DNA of 5,937 bases from Victivallales bacterium (GTDB taxonomy: Bacteria > Verrucomicrobiota > Lentisphaeria > Oligosphaerales > Oligosphaeraceae), in assembly GCA_017431185.1 (NCBI GenBank), contig JAFRLP010000210.1, positions 1 through 5,937 of the forward strand. The letters are read 5' to 3'. Numbering within the stretch: the stretch's first letter is position 1; each line of letters begins with the position of its first letter. This document shows, in pieces, positions 1 to 5,102 of this stretch. Under the pieces are notes generated by a model, which saw only the letters and a program-made list of their open reading frames with translations, made no database searches and was not told the DNA's origin. The position numbers and the translations under genes are program-made.

Positions 1-605
1 AGCGCGTCGGCCTGCTGCTGGGTGGTGCAGGAGTGGAAATCGGCGTCGATTTCGTCACTGATGCCAAGGGGAATGCCGTTATGGCGGGCGAACATGCCGC
101 GTCCCGCCATCTCTCTGGCGTTGACAGGGGCGGATTGGTTGACCAGAAGTTTGAGGAAGAAGACGAGGGCGATTTCCCAGTGCCGTTCGTCCCCCAGCAG
201 GACTCCTCGGATTTCGGAGAGGTTGTCCTGGGCGGTGCGGGCGATTTGTTCGGCGACCTCCGCCGCGTTGCCCGAGATGGTCTGCTCGCTCTGCTCCTCC
301 TTCTCGAAGGCCAGTCCATATTGGAGGATGCCTGCTCCCTCCTGTCGGGAAAGGAGGTCCTCAAAGTATTTTCGGGCGTCCTCGCCAAAGTTCGCCAGCG
401 CCTGGCTGGCGAGGTAGTGAGGGGTGATGATGCGCGGACGGGCGGCCTTGACGACCCCCGTCCGCAGGCAAAGCAATCCCTCCTGCCGCTCTGTCACCAG
501 AGAATAATGCACGGCTGTCTCTCCGAATGTCTCCAGCAGCTTGTGCGGCATATAGACAATCCGAGTTCTCCGTGCGGCATACCAAAGTTCGTTGAGATTT
601 CCCAT
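1..605 (-). CDS. Conserved-looking protein of unknown function, C-terminus beyond the left edge
   Basis: I do not recognise this protein. The reading frame opens with ATG at 603-605, directly preceded in frame by a TAA, and stays open for 201 codons to the left edge, so its end is not in the window. The start begins MGNLNELWYAARRTRIVY. No signal peptide or membrane segment is visible; the chain looks soluble and mostly helical, with a Glu-rich stretch around residues 100-108 and conserved-looking patches ETFGETAVHYSLVTE (25-39) and RPRIITPHYL (56-65). A sigma70-like promoter lies about 60 bp upstream, and only a weak purine-rich ribosome site (AAAGAAAAG) precedes the ATG. It is divorced from the operon to its right by a 78-bp inverted-repeat element, so it is probably a separate transcription unit. 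The opposite strand is also open here (33-620), but codon choice, promoter and neighbouring gene direction favour the minus strand. Confidence 0.75.
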   Translation of the reverse strand, partial: MGNLNELWYAARRTRIVYMPHKLLETFGETAVHYSLVTERQEGLLCLRTGVVKAARPRIITPHYLASQALANFGEDARKYFEDLLSRQEGAGILQYGLAFEKEEQSEQTISGNAAEVAEQIARTAQDNLSEIRGVLLGDERHWEIALVFFLKLLVNQSAPVNAREMAGRGMFARHNGIPLGISDEIDADFHSCTTQQQADA

Positions 606-673
606 TTATCTTTTCTTTGAAGGGTGGCTCTTGCCTGTTGGGCAATTTTTAGAATTATCTTTTTGACTAGATA

Positions 674-701
674 AATATAATCAGAAATCATTTTTTGTCA
701 A
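674..701 (-). promoter_or_regulatory. Sigma70-type promoter for the gene at 605
   Basis: On the minus strand a perfect -35 hexamer TTGACA (701-696) is followed after 16 bp by TATATT (679-674), five of six matches to the -10 consensus. Transcription would begin near 667 and give an untranslated leader of about 60 nt. The leader contains a small hairpin (631-645, TTGCC/GGCAA). The surrounding DNA is clearly AT-rich compared with the genes. The call rests only on sequence match and position. Confidence 0.6.
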
Positions 702-721
702 GTGCGTTTTTTCACGCGCAC
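702..721. repeat. Short inverted repeat abutting the -35 box
   Basis: GTGCG (702-706) and CGCAC (717-721) form a 5-bp dyad around a ten-base centre rich in A/T. It lies directly against the TTGACA box of the gene at 605. It could be an operator half-site pair or part of the termination region of the operon to the right. Without a T-tract on the minus strand it is not a convincing terminator. Confidence 0.3.
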
Positions 722-723
722 AG

Positions 724-801
724 ATGGGGTGGCAAGATTGTCCCTTTCACGCAATGCGCAGGGACGCAGGCTCCTGGAACGGGAGACACTTGCCACCCCA
801 T
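724..801. repeat. 78-bp element with 13-bp perfect inverted arms, possible structured 3' end
   Basis: ATGGGGTGGCAAG (724-736) is perfectly complementary to CTTGCCACCCCAT (789-801). Extended to 21 bases (724-744 and 781-801), the arms match at 18 positions. Inside, GTCCC (740-744) can pair with GGGAC (761-765) and CTCC (771-774) with GGAG (782-785), so a transcript could fold as a branched structure. The element begins 10 bp after the stop codon of the repeat protein. It may be the 3' end structure of that operon, a short palindromic repeat of the genome, or a small mobile remnant. No flanking target duplication is visible and no T-tract follows on the minus strand. Confidence 0.6.
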
Positions 802-811
802 GCTGCCGTTT

Positions 812-1744
812 CTATTTCGCGGGGGGCGGCGGCACGGGAGCCGGAGCGGGCACGGGAGCCGGAGCGGGCACGGGAGCCGGAGCGGGCACGGGAGCCGGAG
901 CGGGCTTGACTCTGGGGTCTTTCCGCAAATCCTCCCTCATCTTCTCCAGGCGGGTCATTTCGCGGTCGTGGCGTTTCTTCGCATTCTCCATGGCGGCCTT
1001 GAGGCTGGCCTCGATGCGGACACGGCGGGCCTCGATGAAGGCCCTCTGCTCATGATCGTTCAGCACGCCATCCTTGTCCAGGTCGAAGTGTTCACGGCTG
1101 AGCAGGTTGGTTGCCGTCGCGGGGCGGGCGGGAGTCCGGCGCACTGGTATGATGCGTCTGGAGGGCGTGGTCTTGACGGCAGGGGCCGGTGACGGTACGG
1201 GCCTCATGGCTGGAGCCGCAGGCTGTTGCACAGGCGGCGGCACGGGCTTGGCAACTGGCGTTGGCGCGGGCTTGGCTACTGGCGCGGGCTTGGCTACTGG
1301 CGCTGGCACGGGCTTGGCAACTGGCGTTGGCGCGGGCTTGGCTACTGGCGCGGGCTTGGCTACTGGCGCGGGCTTGGCTACTGGCGTTGGCGCGGGCTTG
1401 GCTACTACAGGCACGGGCTTGGCTACTGGCGCGGGCTTGGCAACTGGCACGGGCTTGGCCGCAGGGGCGGGGGCAGGCTTGGCCGCTGCCGCAGGTGCGG
1501 GCTTGGCTACTGGCGCAGGCTTGGCCACTACCGCAGGAGTGGGCTTGGCCGTTGGTGCAGGCTTGGCCTCAGGAGCGAGGGCAGGCTTGGCCGCAGGAGC
1601 GGGCGTGGGCTTGGCGGAAAACACGGCGGGCGCAGGCTGCTGGGCAGGCGTTGCGGGAGTCGCTTTTCTGGCTGGCGGCTGTTGCGCAAGGGCGGAGAGC
1701 GCGGTGGCGAGGGACAACAGGGCAAGTTTGTGGAGGTGGTTCAT
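812..1744 (-). CDS. Secreted Pro/Ala/Lys-rich repeat protein with an EF-hand loop
   Basis: Predicted 310-residue exported protein of unknown function. Residues 1-20 (MNHLHKLALLSLATALSALA) form a signal peptide with an ALA site before QQ. Residues 45-170 are degenerate AKPAPV and AKPAPTPV repeats, with a lysine about every six residues, likely an extended rod. A basic linker follows (196-208). Residues 221-232 (DLDKDGVLNDHE) fit the EF-hand calcium loop DxDxDGxxxxxE, with Asp at positions 1, 3 and 5 and Glu at 12. Residues 233-275 are charged and helical, possibly coiled coil. The tail (281-304) is PAPAPV repeats without lysine. I chose the ATG at 1742-1744 because the signal peptide starts there; an in-frame ATG at 1792 would add 16 residues and overlap the upstream gene. 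No clear Shine-Dalgarno is present. It is last of three co-directional genes, 22 bp behind the phosphatase-like gene. The Lys-Pro rod recalls the periplasm-spanning part of TonB, but there is no TonB domain. Confidence 0.8.
   Translation of the reverse strand: MNHLHKLALLSLATALSALAQQPPARKATPATPAQQPAPAVFSAKPTPAPAAKPALAPEAKPAPTAKPTPAVVAKPAPVAKPAPAAAAKPAPAPAAKPVPVAKPAPVAKPVPVVAKPAPTPVAKPAPVAKPAPVAKPAPTPVAKPVPAPVAKPAPVAKPAPTPVAKPVPPPVQQPAAPAMRPVPSPAPAVKTTPSRRIIPVRRTPARPATATNLLSREHFDLDKDGVLNDHEQRAFIEARRVRIEASLKAAMENAKKRHDREMTRLEKMREDLRKDPRVKPAPAPVPAPAPVPAPAPVPAPAPVPPPPAK
833..904. repeat. Four perfect copies of an 18-bp unit
   Basis: The unit CACGGGAGCCGGAGCGGG occurs four times without a mismatch (833-850, 851-868, 869-886, 887-904). 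On the minus strand it encodes the PAPAPV tail of the secreted repeat protein. Eighteen bases keep the reading frame, so copy-number changes would only alter tail length. Perfect identity at synonymous positions suggests recent expansion or continuing homogenisation. Confidence 0.95.
1235..1612. repeat. Degenerate 18/24-bp tandem repeats coding AKPAPV and AKPAPTPV
   Basis: This stretch codes residues 45-170 of the secreted repeat protein. Its basic unit on the plus strand is GCGGGCTTGGCTACTGGC (18 bp), mixed with 24-bp versions that add a Thr-Pro or Ala-Pro pair. Copies nearest 1241-1460 are most alike; copies toward 1612 are more diverged, so the array seems older at the N-terminal end and more recently amplified at the C-terminal end. 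Confidence 0.9.
1241..1372. repeat. Two 66-bp tandem copies with one mismatch
   Basis: Bases 1241-1306 and 1307-1372 are identical except for one base near the end of the unit (T in the first copy at 1304, G in the second at 1370). Each 66-bp copy contains 18-bp and 24-bp sub-units and codes 22 residues of the repeat rod. It is a second-order duplication inside the larger array and indicates a recent in-frame event. Confidence 0.9.
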
Positions 1745-1766
1745 TTTTTTGTTTACGGTTGGGAGA

Positions 1767-2219
1767 TTAGGCGAGGCGTTGGGCGATGGCATCCAACGCG
1801 GGTTTCATCATTTCCAGGCATTGGCGATTGAGTTCGACGCTGTTTTGCCGAGGCTCAAAGACGTTGCGCTTATCGCCTCCTGCCATCGGGAGCAACAAGA
1901 CGGTTTTTCGTTCGGCGAATCGGAACTGGTCAAGCACGGCGTCCCGCACCTCTTCCGTTGTGCAGACAATGAGGTCAGCGGGGTGCGCCTGCTTGTAACT
2001 GAGCAGCACGGCTCCGATGTGCAGTGGTTTCAGGCCGATTTCCGCCAAGGCTTCGCGCGCACCCTGGCAGACGGAGGCTCCGTGCCTGACCTTCAGTCCA
2101 GCCGAGGATATCTGATAGTCCGCAGCCTTGCCCAACTCCTTCAGCCTGTGCTCAAGGTAGGCGGCGGCCATTGGACTGGCGGTCTGATTGGTTCGGCAGA
2201 CAAACAGGATATTGGGCAT
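1767..2219 (-). CDS. Low-molecular-weight phosphotyrosine phosphatase-like protein with altered catalytic residues
   Basis: The 150-residue length and overall pattern match the low-molecular-weight protein-tyrosine phosphatase/ArsC fold, a cytoplasmic family that removes phosphate from Tyr or Arg. The N-terminal strand and loop read NILFVCRTNQTASPMAA. The nucleophile Cys8, Asn11, Ser15 and Pro16 are kept, but the family's CxGNxCRSP has become CRTNQTASP, so the CX5R arginine is Ala14 (codon GCC). SSAGL (38-42) and the strand ADLIVCTT (81-88) are typical. The general-acid DP motif near the C-terminus appears as E122-P123. Known chemistry needs the arginine, so activity is doubtful; a phosphate- or protein-binding role is possible. 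The ATG at 2217-2219 has AAGGAG 8 bp upstream. The gene follows the DUF4091 gene by 12 bp and precedes the secreted repeat protein by 22 bp, as the middle gene of an operon. I give no gene symbol because substrate is unknown. Confidence 0.82.
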   Translation of the reverse strand: MPNILFVCRTNQTASPMAAAYLEHRLKELGKAADYQISSAGLKVRHGASVCQGAREALAEIGLKPLHIGAVLLSYKQAHPADLIVCTTEEVRDAVLDQFRFAERKTVLLLPMAGGDKRNVFEPRQNSVELNRQCLEMMKPALDAIAQRLA

Positions 2220-2227
2220 GGGAACGG

Positions 2228-2234
2228 CTCCTTA
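2228..2234 (-). promoter_or_regulatory. Shine-Dalgarno embedded in the upstream stop codon
   Basis: On the minus strand TAAGGAG combines the TAA stop of the DUF4091 gene (2234-2232) with an AAGGAG ribosome site, 8 nt before the ATG of the phosphatase-like gene. This tight arrangement supports translational coupling and fixes the start of the downstream gene. Confidence 0.75.
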
Positions 2235-3920
2235 TGCGTGCTTGGCGAGTTGCTGGTTGATGCGCTTGCGCAAATCGAGGAGCCAGCGGTTTTCATGGGG
2301 GTAATGGTGTACGGTGATGGGGTAGTCCACCCCTTTCTGGATGAGGGCGACGGTCTTCTCGCGCCCGATTTTCTCCTCCAGAAGCTGAAGGGCGCGGAGG
2401 TCTTGCAGCCCCTCGGTGAAGGTTTCGAAATGGAGGGTGTCTATGGGGCCATCTGGTCCGGGATAGACGTTGAAGGAGTCCCCGCCGAAGAAGCCGCGCC
2501 CTGCATCGGTGGTCAGCCAGGGGTTGAGGTTCTGGTCTAGCGAGAACTGCGAGAACCAGAAATTGTATCCCCAGTGAAGGAAGCCCTCGATGCGGTAGAG
2601 GTAAAGGAGCACGCCCATGATGCGGGAGCGAATGGAGGGCAGGCCCAGGAAGCGGTTGGGCAGGTCGTCTGTCCAATTGCCGCAGTAATAGACCCAACGC
2701 TGCTTCAGGTGAAATTGGGTGAAGTTGTCGAGGGCCGCCGTGCTGGGAACCGGACGCTGGACAACGCCCTGGCAGTAGAACTCCACGTGGGAGAGGGCGT
2801 CGATGATGGGGAACTCGTCATCGTTGACCCATTTTTCGAGCAGGGCCTTGCAGCGGCGATACTGGGCAAGCTGTTCGCCGTTCGGCTCGTCGGAGACATG
2901 GAAGAAGCACTTGCGCTGGAGGTTGAGGGAGCGAAGCGTGTCCAGGAGGGCGGGCAGAAGCGCGTTCAGGAAGGCGGTGTAATCCGCGCCAGTGGCGGAG
3001 GTGTGCCAGCCAAAGCGGGGCTGCCCGTTGACAATGATCTTGGGAGTCGAGGTGGCTCCCCATTGGCTGAAGAAATGGGTCAGTTCAAAGTACTCGAATC
3101 CGCAGCTGCGGGCCAGGGCGACCCATCGGCGGAACCGGCGGAAATCGAAATGGTACTGTCCGTCCTGCTCGGTGATGTCCAGCAGTTGGCAGGTGGGTCT
3201 CTGGTGGCCGATTGCCGTGTCCAGGGGAATGCTCCAAAGCGGAGTGTAGAGCACGTTGTTGCCATGCTCAATCATGTTTTGGAAGTATTTCTCCAGCAGT
3301 GACCAGTGTCGGGCGCTCCACATTTCCACGCCGTAGAATTTGGCGATGCAGTCGGTGTGGAACCAGTTGATGTTCAGCAGTTTCTGCTTGGGGAGAGAAA
3401 AAGGCAGCGCCGTCAGAGTCACGGGAACCGCCGCCGCGACTGGCTCAAAAAGTTGATGGTGAGGCGGAAGAAGGCTGCATTTGTTGATGTGGATGGTGAG
3501 CCGGTAGTCACCCGCCGGCGTGCCTTCGGGAATCGTTCCGCTGATCCAGACGGCATGCCAGTTCCCCCAGGTCAGCCTCAGGAAACCGTCAGGCGAATCC
3601 TCCAGCGGGACGAGTGGGTCGGGGAATCGTCCAGGCCGTGCGGAAATGGCGAACTTGTCGTCCGGGGACGCGGGGAGGTCGCAAGACGATTGCCGCACTT
3701 CACGGAGGGAGAAGCATTTCGCCAGAGGGGATGGCGCCTCCAGCGTCAAGGAGATGCGAATGTTCTCCTGGCAACGCAACGCCAATTGAAAGGCCACGCG
3801 CTCATTGCGCGCGCCTTGCACGCCAGTTATGGCAGGGGCGGCGAGTTCAGGTGCGCAGAACACCTTTTCCAGCGAGCTGATGACCCGCGTGTCGATTTTC
3901 TTGGGAATGAGGGAAAACAT
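2232..3920 (-). CDS. DUF4091-family glycoside-hydrolase-like protein
   Basis: The 562-residue protein matches the DUF4091 family, thought to be TIM-barrel glycoside hydrolases or relatives; its substrate is unknown. Residues 1-175 look like a beta-rich N-terminal domain (ARNERVAFQLAL at 37-48, PEGTPAGDYRLTI at 131-143). The barrel region has NINWFHTDCIA (183-193) and HVSDEPN (341-347), whose Asp344/Glu345 are candidate catalytic acids. The C-terminal DUF4091 signature is clear: DSFNVYPGPDGPIDTLHFET (481-500) followed by EGLQDLRALQLL. No signal peptide is visible, so the enzyme is probably cytoplasmic, unlike many DUF4091 proteins. ATG at 3918-3920 is the only available start before an in-frame stop 42 bp upstream; it lacks a Shine-Dalgarno (CCTCCC precedes it). 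It is first in the three-gene operon, with a strong promoter about 40 bp upstream and the phosphatase-like gene 12 bp downstream. Confidence 0.85.
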   Translation of the reverse strand: MFSLIPKKIDTRVISSLEKVFCAPELAAPAITGVQGARNERVAFQLALRCQENIRISLTLEAPSPLAKCFSLREVRQSSCDLPASPDDKFAISARPGRFPDPLVPLEDSPDGFLRLTWGNWHAVWISGTIPEGTPAGDYRLTIHINKCSLLPPHHQLFEPVAAAVPVTLTALPFSLPKQKLLNINWFHTDCIAKFYGVEMWSARHWSLLEKYFQNMIEHGNNVLYTPLWSIPLDTAIGHQRPTCQLLDITEQDGQYHFDFRRFRRWVALARSCGFEYFELTHFFSQWGATSTPKIIVNGQPRFGWHTSATGADYTAFLNALLPALLDTLRSLNLQRKCFFHVSDEPNGEQLAQYRRCKALLEKWVNDDEFPIIDALSHVEFYCQGVVQRPVPSTAALDNFTQFHLKQRWVYYCGNWTDDLPNRFLGLPSIRSRIMGVLLYLYRIEGFLHWGYNFWFSQFSLDQNLNPWLTTDAGRGFFGGDSFNVYPGPDGPIDTLHFETFTEGLQDLRALQLLEEKIGREKTVALIQKGVDYPITVHHYPHENRWLLDLRKRINQQLAKHA

Positions 3921-3958
3921 GGGAGGATTGTTGAGGTTGGAGCCATTGTCACTCCAAT

Positions 3959-3987
3959 ACTATAAAACTTTAACTCGCCTTTCTCAA
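3959..3987 (-). promoter_or_regulatory. Sigma70-type promoter of the three-gene operon
   Basis: On the minus strand TTGAGA (3987-3982, five of six to consensus) is separated by exactly 17 bp from TATAGT (3964-3959, five of six). It lies in the 89-bp gap between the Fic gene stop and the DUF4091 start. Transcription should begin near 3952, giving a leader of about 30 nt with no Shine-Dalgarno. Placement, spacing and match make this the best-supported promoter here. Confidence 0.7.
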
Positions 3988-4009
3988 ATTAAGGAGATGA
4001 TTTTTTTCT

Positions 4010-4948
4010 TCAGTTTTTCTGAATCTCAAGCGCCATTTTCGCTTCGGCCCTATCCGCGAGTTTTCTATGCCCGAATTGGCGAAGCCCGAGAATAAAGAAG
4101 TCCTGCCCTGTTCGGCAGGTGTCGAGAAGCCGCAGACGGCTTCCTCGCCGCCATTCGGAGAGGCCGAGATAGTAGAATCGCCGCAAGTTTTCGGCAATGA
4201 TAAAGGGCGTGTGGCCATGCTTGAGGCATTCCTTAAGCATAATGAGACGTCCGACGCGTCCATTGCCGTCCTGGAAAGGGTGGATTTTCTCGAAGCGCAC
4301 ATGGAAGTCGATGATGTTTTCAAACGTCTTGTCCGCATTCCTGTACCATTCAAGCAGTTTCACCATTTCGTGATGCACGTCCTTTGCCGGGCATGTCTCC
4401 ATTTCGCCGATCACGTTGTCCAGCCGTTTGTAGTCTCCGACCGCGAACCATTCCTTGCGGCTGTCACTCGTTCCGCTTTTGAGTTGTGCGTGCAGCATCT
4501 TGATGTAGCGCTCTGTCAACACCGAACCTGTCGATTCTATCACCAGGTCAATGCAACGGAAATGGTTTGCCGTCTCCACGACATCATCAACAGGGATGTC
4601 TTTGGGCAGGGAACCGAGAGTCATCGTCTCGAAAATCCAGCGTGTCTGCTCGTGAGTCAGACGACTGCCCTCCATGTGGTTCGTGTTGTAGGTGAAGTCG
4701 ATTTGAAGCCGATGGTAGAGCCCACCTGCGATATGTCCGCGTTTTTCTGACTTCAGGACTTCAAGAATGCTTGTCGGCAGATGCTTGGCACGTGGCTTGC
4801 GCTGAGGCCGTTCGGCGTTTGCGGGGATTTGCCAGGCTTTACCGAGCAGGTTCACGCCTGGAATATTGCCTTTTTCACAATGGATCTGGACGCTTCGGGG
4901 GGACAGTCCCCATCTCTTTGCGGCCTCTGCTACGGTAATATATTCCAT
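4010..4948 (-). CDS. Class II Fic-domain protein with N-terminal helix-turn-helix domain
   Basis: Predicted 312-residue Fic enzyme; most Fic proteins transfer AMP from ATP to a Ser, Thr or Tyr of a target protein. Residues 2-48 (starting EYITVAEAAKRWGLSPRS, with IPGVNLLGKAWQIP) resemble a MerR/excisionase-type helix-turn-helix domain. Residues 89-94 (TNHMEG) fit the inhibitory motif [ST]xxxE[GN] placed before the Fic core, which defines class II. The catalytic motif HPFQDGNGRVGR (223-234) is complete: His223, Asp227, Gly228-Asn229-Gly230-Arg231 and Arg234. I chose ATG at 4946-4948 because AGGAG lies 8 nt upstream; a TTG six bases earlier would sit only 2 nt from it. There is no antitoxin gene beside it; the motif is built in. 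Its DNA is less GC-rich than its neighbours (47% in 4321-4380 against 67% in a trxB stretch, 5221-5280, counted by hand), consistent with transfer. The target is unknown. Confidence 0.9.
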   Translation of the reverse strand: MEYITVAEAAKRWGLSPRSVQIHCEKGNIPGVNLLGKAWQIPANAERPQRKPRAKHLPTSILEVLKSEKRGHIAGGLYHRLQIDFTYNTNHMEGSRLTHEQTRWIFETMTLGSLPKDIPVDDVVETANHFRCIDLVIESTGSVLTERYIKMLHAQLKSGTSDSRKEWFAVGDYKRLDNVIGEMETCPAKDVHHEMVKLLEWYRNADKTFENIIDFHVRFEKIHPFQDGNGRVGRLIMLKECLKHGHTPFIIAENLRRFYYLGLSEWRRGSRLRLLDTCRTGQDFFILGLRQFGHRKLADRAEAKMALEIQKN

Positions 4949-4956
4949 TTTCAACT

Positions 4957-4961
4957 CTCCT
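4957..4961 (-). promoter_or_regulatory. Shine-Dalgarno deciding the Fic start
   Basis: AGGAG on the minus strand lies 8 nt before ATG 4946-4948 but only 2 nt before the alternative TTG at 4952-4954. The spacing favours the ATG. Confidence 0.7.
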
Positions 4962-4989
4962 GGCGAAATCTTTTTTCTCCGAAACGAAA

Positions 4990-5021
4990 TTTATAAGGTG
5001 ATTTTTCGATGCGATTTTTCG
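4990..5021 (-). promoter_or_regulatory. Possible Fic promoter with a direct-repeat operator candidate
   Basis: A -10-like TATAAA lies at 4995-4990 on the minus strand, about 42 bp before the Fic ATG, without a good -35 match. Just upstream CGAAAAATC occurs twice (5021-5013 and 5008-5000) with a 13-bp period, overlapping where RNA polymerase would bind. The Fic protein carries a DNA-binding domain, so autoregulation at this repeat is conceivable, but this is inference from position alone. Confidence 0.3.
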
Positions 5022-5037
5022 TTTTTTCATTTCGCTT

Positions 5038-5046
5038 CCCCCCCCC
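5038..5046. repeat. Nine-base C/G homopolymer upstream of fic
   Basis: Nine consecutive C on the plus strand (G on the minus strand) lie about 90 bp upstream of the Fic ATG and 43 bp upstream of its candidate -10 box. Such tracts can slip during replication. It is also a place where sequencing or assembly errors occur. Confidence 0.9.
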
Positions 5047-5054
5047 TGAAGGCG

Positions 5055-5094
5055 AAAAAATGGTCTGGTTCGGCGGCGCGTTTGCGCCGCCGAA
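5055..5094 (-). terminator. Probable terminator hairpin after trxB
   Basis: An 11-bp perfect, very GC-rich stem (5084-5094 with 5069-5079) around a four-base loop starts 8 bp after the trxB stop. On the minus strand six T residues (5060-5055) follow, but only after an 8-nt spacer (CCAGACCA). The stem is strong; the displaced T-tract makes intrinsic termination likely rather than certain. The plus strand has no T-tract after the stem. Confidence 0.55.
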
Positions 5095-5102
5095 GAATAG
5101 TT

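Noticed and set aside
33..620. 195-codon plus-strand open frame
   Set aside because: It mirrors the minus-strand gene starting at 605, which has a promoter and a bounded start. The plus frame has no promoter or recognisable motif.
631..650. Hairpin plus five T residues on the plus strand resembling a terminator
   Set aside because: The stem is only 5 bp and there is no supported plus-strand gene to terminate; it is more likely part of the leader of the gene at 605.
361..691. Two overlapping minus-strand frames (361-645 and 494-691)
   Set aside because: They are out of frame with the longer open frame starting at 605, are Arg/Ser/His-rich as expected of shifted frames, and would use worse starts.
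1235..1612. Regular repeats resembling a CRISPR array
   Set aside because: Units follow one another without unique spacers, vary in 18/24-bp steps and encode a proline-rich protein in frame.
1745..1792. Longer start of the secreted repeat protein at ATG 1790-1792
   Set aside because: It would place 16 polar residues before a clear signal peptide and overlap the upstream gene by 26 bp.
1074..2540. 488-codon open frame on the plus strand, Gly/Ala/Leu-rich then mixed
   Set aside because: It lies antisense to three well-supported minus-strand genes, its repeats are the reverse complement of the AKPAPV array, and it shows no family motif or ribosome site. GC-rich repeats keep stops away in several frames.
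2574..4750. Several plus-strand open frames (2574-3302, 3306-3965, 4067-4750)
   Set aside because: All are antisense to the DUF4091 and Fic genes, which have clear family motifs on the minus strand; none of the plus frames shows a domain or ribosome site.
4949..4954. TTG start for the Fic gene at 4952-4954
   Set aside because: It is only 2 nt from AGGAG, while ATG 4946-4948 is at the usual 8 nt.
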